Shown here: positions 4,161-5,622 of the stretch, piece after piece
How positions within the stretch are numbered: position 1 is the first letter of the stretch
How the letters are laid out: every line of letters starts with the position of its first letter
Notes under the pieces: model-generated
The model's database searches: none
The model's input: only the letters and a program-made list of their open reading frames with translations
What the model was told of the DNA's origin: nothing
From: 2-01-FULL-40-42 sp964349415
GTDB lineage: Bacteria; Patescibacteriota; Microgenomatia; UBA1406; GWC2-37-13
Assembly (NCBI GenBank): GCA_964349415.1
Contig: CAYGGJ010000049.1
Span: 1-5,622, forward strand
Direction of reading: 5' to 3'
DNA: 5,622 bases
Position numbers and translations under genes: made by a program

Positions 4161-5561
4161 CTACTTCTTAATGAGTTCGATTGCGGCGACCTGATTAGCA
4201 GTAAGGAGTACGTTTTTAGAGAGAGTTGTACCGGTGACATTAATATTATTGTTTTGTGAGACCAGCCCGCCCAAGTAGGTGATAGTCATACTGTAAGCTC
4301 CCGGAGTAAGGTTAGTGAACTTCAAAGGCACCAGCTCGCTATTTTTTCCATCCTTATCGTAATTAACTACAATCACCACTGTCTTTTGGGGGGAGACCGA
4401 TCCTATGGCACGTACAAATGTTCCTTCGCCATCAATCTGCAATCGGTATCCTTGTAAAAGATTCATAAATTTAAGTGCCTCAAAACGTGGTTTTTTTTGA
4501 CCTGAATAAGACAGTATTCCCCAACGAGGAGTGGGTCCGTCTTTCGCCTCAAAAGAAAATGCCAGTTTGAGTTTCTGATCGATCAAATTTCTTGCAGAAG
4601 CTATTGTGTAGGCTGCCCCAACATTGGTGTCTGCTATGGCATTGGGTTCTGAGTCATAGCCCCACTCCGTGATAATTTTAGGCAAAGCGCTGAATTTTCC
4701 ATAAACCTCACGAGGAATCCAGGAATCAATATTCCGCACATCGTTTATATAATCATCAGGATTTTTAGTGTAGTGGTGCCATGAAAGAAAGTCGACGCGG
4801 ACATTGTTTTGTCCGGCCCATGATAAAAAGACCTGGAACCAATTTTTGTACGCTGCAGTTGGTGCAGGGCCGCCTAAAGAAAAAAGCTGAGTATTTTGTG
4901 CATTGTTCGCTCCTGCCGCAGAGTAGGCGTAAAGCGTCTTATAATCTTTGGCTCCACCATACAGACTCCATTTCCCAAAGGTTTCAAGATCCGGCTCATT
5001 CCAGACCTCATAATAAATATCCGCAAGTTGGTCGCCACGCACCGCTCCTCCACACAAAATAGTATTTTTACCACTATAGCGCTCGATTGTTTTTTGAACG
5101 ACGAAACTCCATTCATTCCAATTCGTTGGGATGCCTACCAACGTACCGTCGCTTGATAGTGCAGGAGGCATATATCCCAAGGCGAAGAAAGGCTTAGCTC
5201 CCGTGCTGTAAATATCACAGACCGTTTGGTCAAGACTTGAAAAATTCATTACAATTCTACCTGATCCGTCACGGGTAACCACATTATAAAAGTCATAGAT
5301 ATGGTCAAGACGTATGTAGCGCGGTGAAAGTTCGCGCAATTGTGCGGTCACATTTCCAAGCATCCGTACTCCCTGTTCTTCTCCGCCTTGGGCGATAGCC
5401 TGCCAGTTGAAAAAGAGAGGACTGGTGACTCTCCTTGTGTTTATTACAAGGTTGGCTTTAGTGGGGGCTGCTTTACTCAGATATTGAAGTCCCAAGAAAA
5501 AAGCAGGGATTGCAAGAATCAGAATTGCGACAAATAAAATTATTCTTTGTTTAATATTCAT
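4161..5561 (-). CDS. Membrane-anchored clan GH-A glycoside hydrolase, GH39-like
   Basis: The 466-residue protein begins with a short charged stretch and a hydrophobic segment (residues about 7-27), an uncleaved anchor or signal peptide, so the enzyme should act outside the cytoplasmic membrane. A TIM-barrel catalytic domain follows at about residues 37-370. It shows the clan GH-A acid/base motif VWNEPD (Glu189), the WHHY segment (261-264) and the nucleophile motif ITEWGY (Glu299), an arrangement resembling GH39 beta-xylosidases and alpha-iduronidases. A C-terminal beta-sandwich (about 372-466) is typical of these enzymes. Both catalytic glutamates are present, so activity is expected, but the sugar substrate cannot be told from sequence. 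Other GH-A families such as GH5 or GH30 are less likely. A -35/-10 pair lies just upstream, with an estimated leader of about 10 nt. The neighbours give no polysaccharide pathway context. Confidence 0.85.
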   Translation of the reverse strand: MNIKQRIILFVAILILAIPAFFLGLQYLSKAAPTKANLVINTRRVTSPLFFNWQAIAQGGEEQGVRMLGNVTAQLRELSPRYIRLDHIYDFYNVVTRDGSGRIVMNFSSLDQTVCDIYSTGAKPFFALGYMPPALSSDGTLVGIPTNWNEWSFVVQKTIERYSGKNTILCGGAVRGDQLADIYYEVWNEPDLETFGKWSLYGGAKDYKTLYAYSAAGANNAQNTQLFSLGGPAPTAAYKNWFQVFLSWAGQNNVRVDFLSWHHYTKNPDDYINDVRNIDSWIPREVYGKFSALPKIITEWGYDSEPNAIADTNVGAAYTIASARNLIDQKLKLAFSFEAKDGPTPRWGILSYSGQKKPRFEALKFMNLLQGYRLQIDGEGTFVRAIGSVSPQKTVVIVVNYDKDGKNSELVPLKFTNLTPGAYSMTITYLGGLVSQNNNINVTGTTLSKNVLLTANQVAAIELIKK

Positions 5562-5577
5562 GATTGCGGCTTATGTC

Positions 5578-5606
5578 ATGATAAAAAATCCCAAAAACTA
5601 TTTCAA
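5578..5606 (-). promoter_or_regulatory. Promoter TTGAAA-17 bp-TATCAT for the glycosidase gene
   Basis: On the minus strand TTGAAA (5606-5601) and TATCAT (5583-5578) are separated by 17 bp, with 16 nt between the -10 and the ATG at 5561. The expected leader is about 10 nt and contains no purine-rich ribosome site. A weaker alternative -10 is CATAAG nearer the ATG. Confidence 0.6.
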
Positions 5607-5622
5607 CTCTATAGGTTTAAAA

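Noticed and set aside
4781..5156. Several open frames on both strands (4781-5062, 4896-5156, 4874-5116)
   Set aside because: They are shadows of the GH39-like gene, which has catalytic motifs, full length and a promoter.

Overview
The window reads as a compact bacterial chromosome segment. Genes are small, spacers short, and neighbouring genes are mostly divergent or convergent. No Shine-Dalgarno motif stands at a normal distance from any start codon. Instead, -10 promoter hexamers lie only 6 to 16 nt upstream of nearly every start, so most transcripts should be leaderless or have very short leaders. Together with a three-module metal-handling protein, a stand-alone GIY-YIG protein and a membrane-anchored GH39-like protein, this suggests a small-genome lineage such as Patescibacteria/CPR. 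That assignment is an inference of moderate to low confidence; no marker gene here settles it.

Left part (1-1722): a BlaI/MecI/CopY-family repressor, cut by the left edge, runs leftward. A metal-handling membrane protein (HMA domain, SafE/DsbD-like membrane core, C-terminal cupredoxin-like domain) runs rightward. The 44-bp spacer between them holds a perfect 13-bp palindrome with TACA/TGTA half-sites that touches both promoters. This looks like a self-contained, repressor-controlled copper (or soft metal) module.

Middle (1753-3344): a small unknown protein with its own strong promoter converges, 1 bp apart, on a GIY-YIG family gene. Beyond that lies the trans-translation locus on the minus strand: smpB, then ssrA (tmRNA), then a hairpin terminator. 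The last base of the smpB stop codon is also the first base of the mature tmRNA predicted from its acceptor stem. Making the tmRNA 5' end from a joint transcript would therefore remove the smpB stop codon. This is the most interesting point in the window. The tmRNA tag also has an unusual C-terminus (AYAFAYA rather than a LAA-type end).

Right part (3351-5622): divergent from smpB is an unknown acidic soluble protein of 247 residues. Convergent with it is a membrane-anchored clan GH-A (GH39-like) glycoside hydrolase with its own promoter near the right edge.

No CRISPR array, insertion sequence, rRNA or ordinary tRNA gene was seen. No gene-free stretch exceeds 300 bases.
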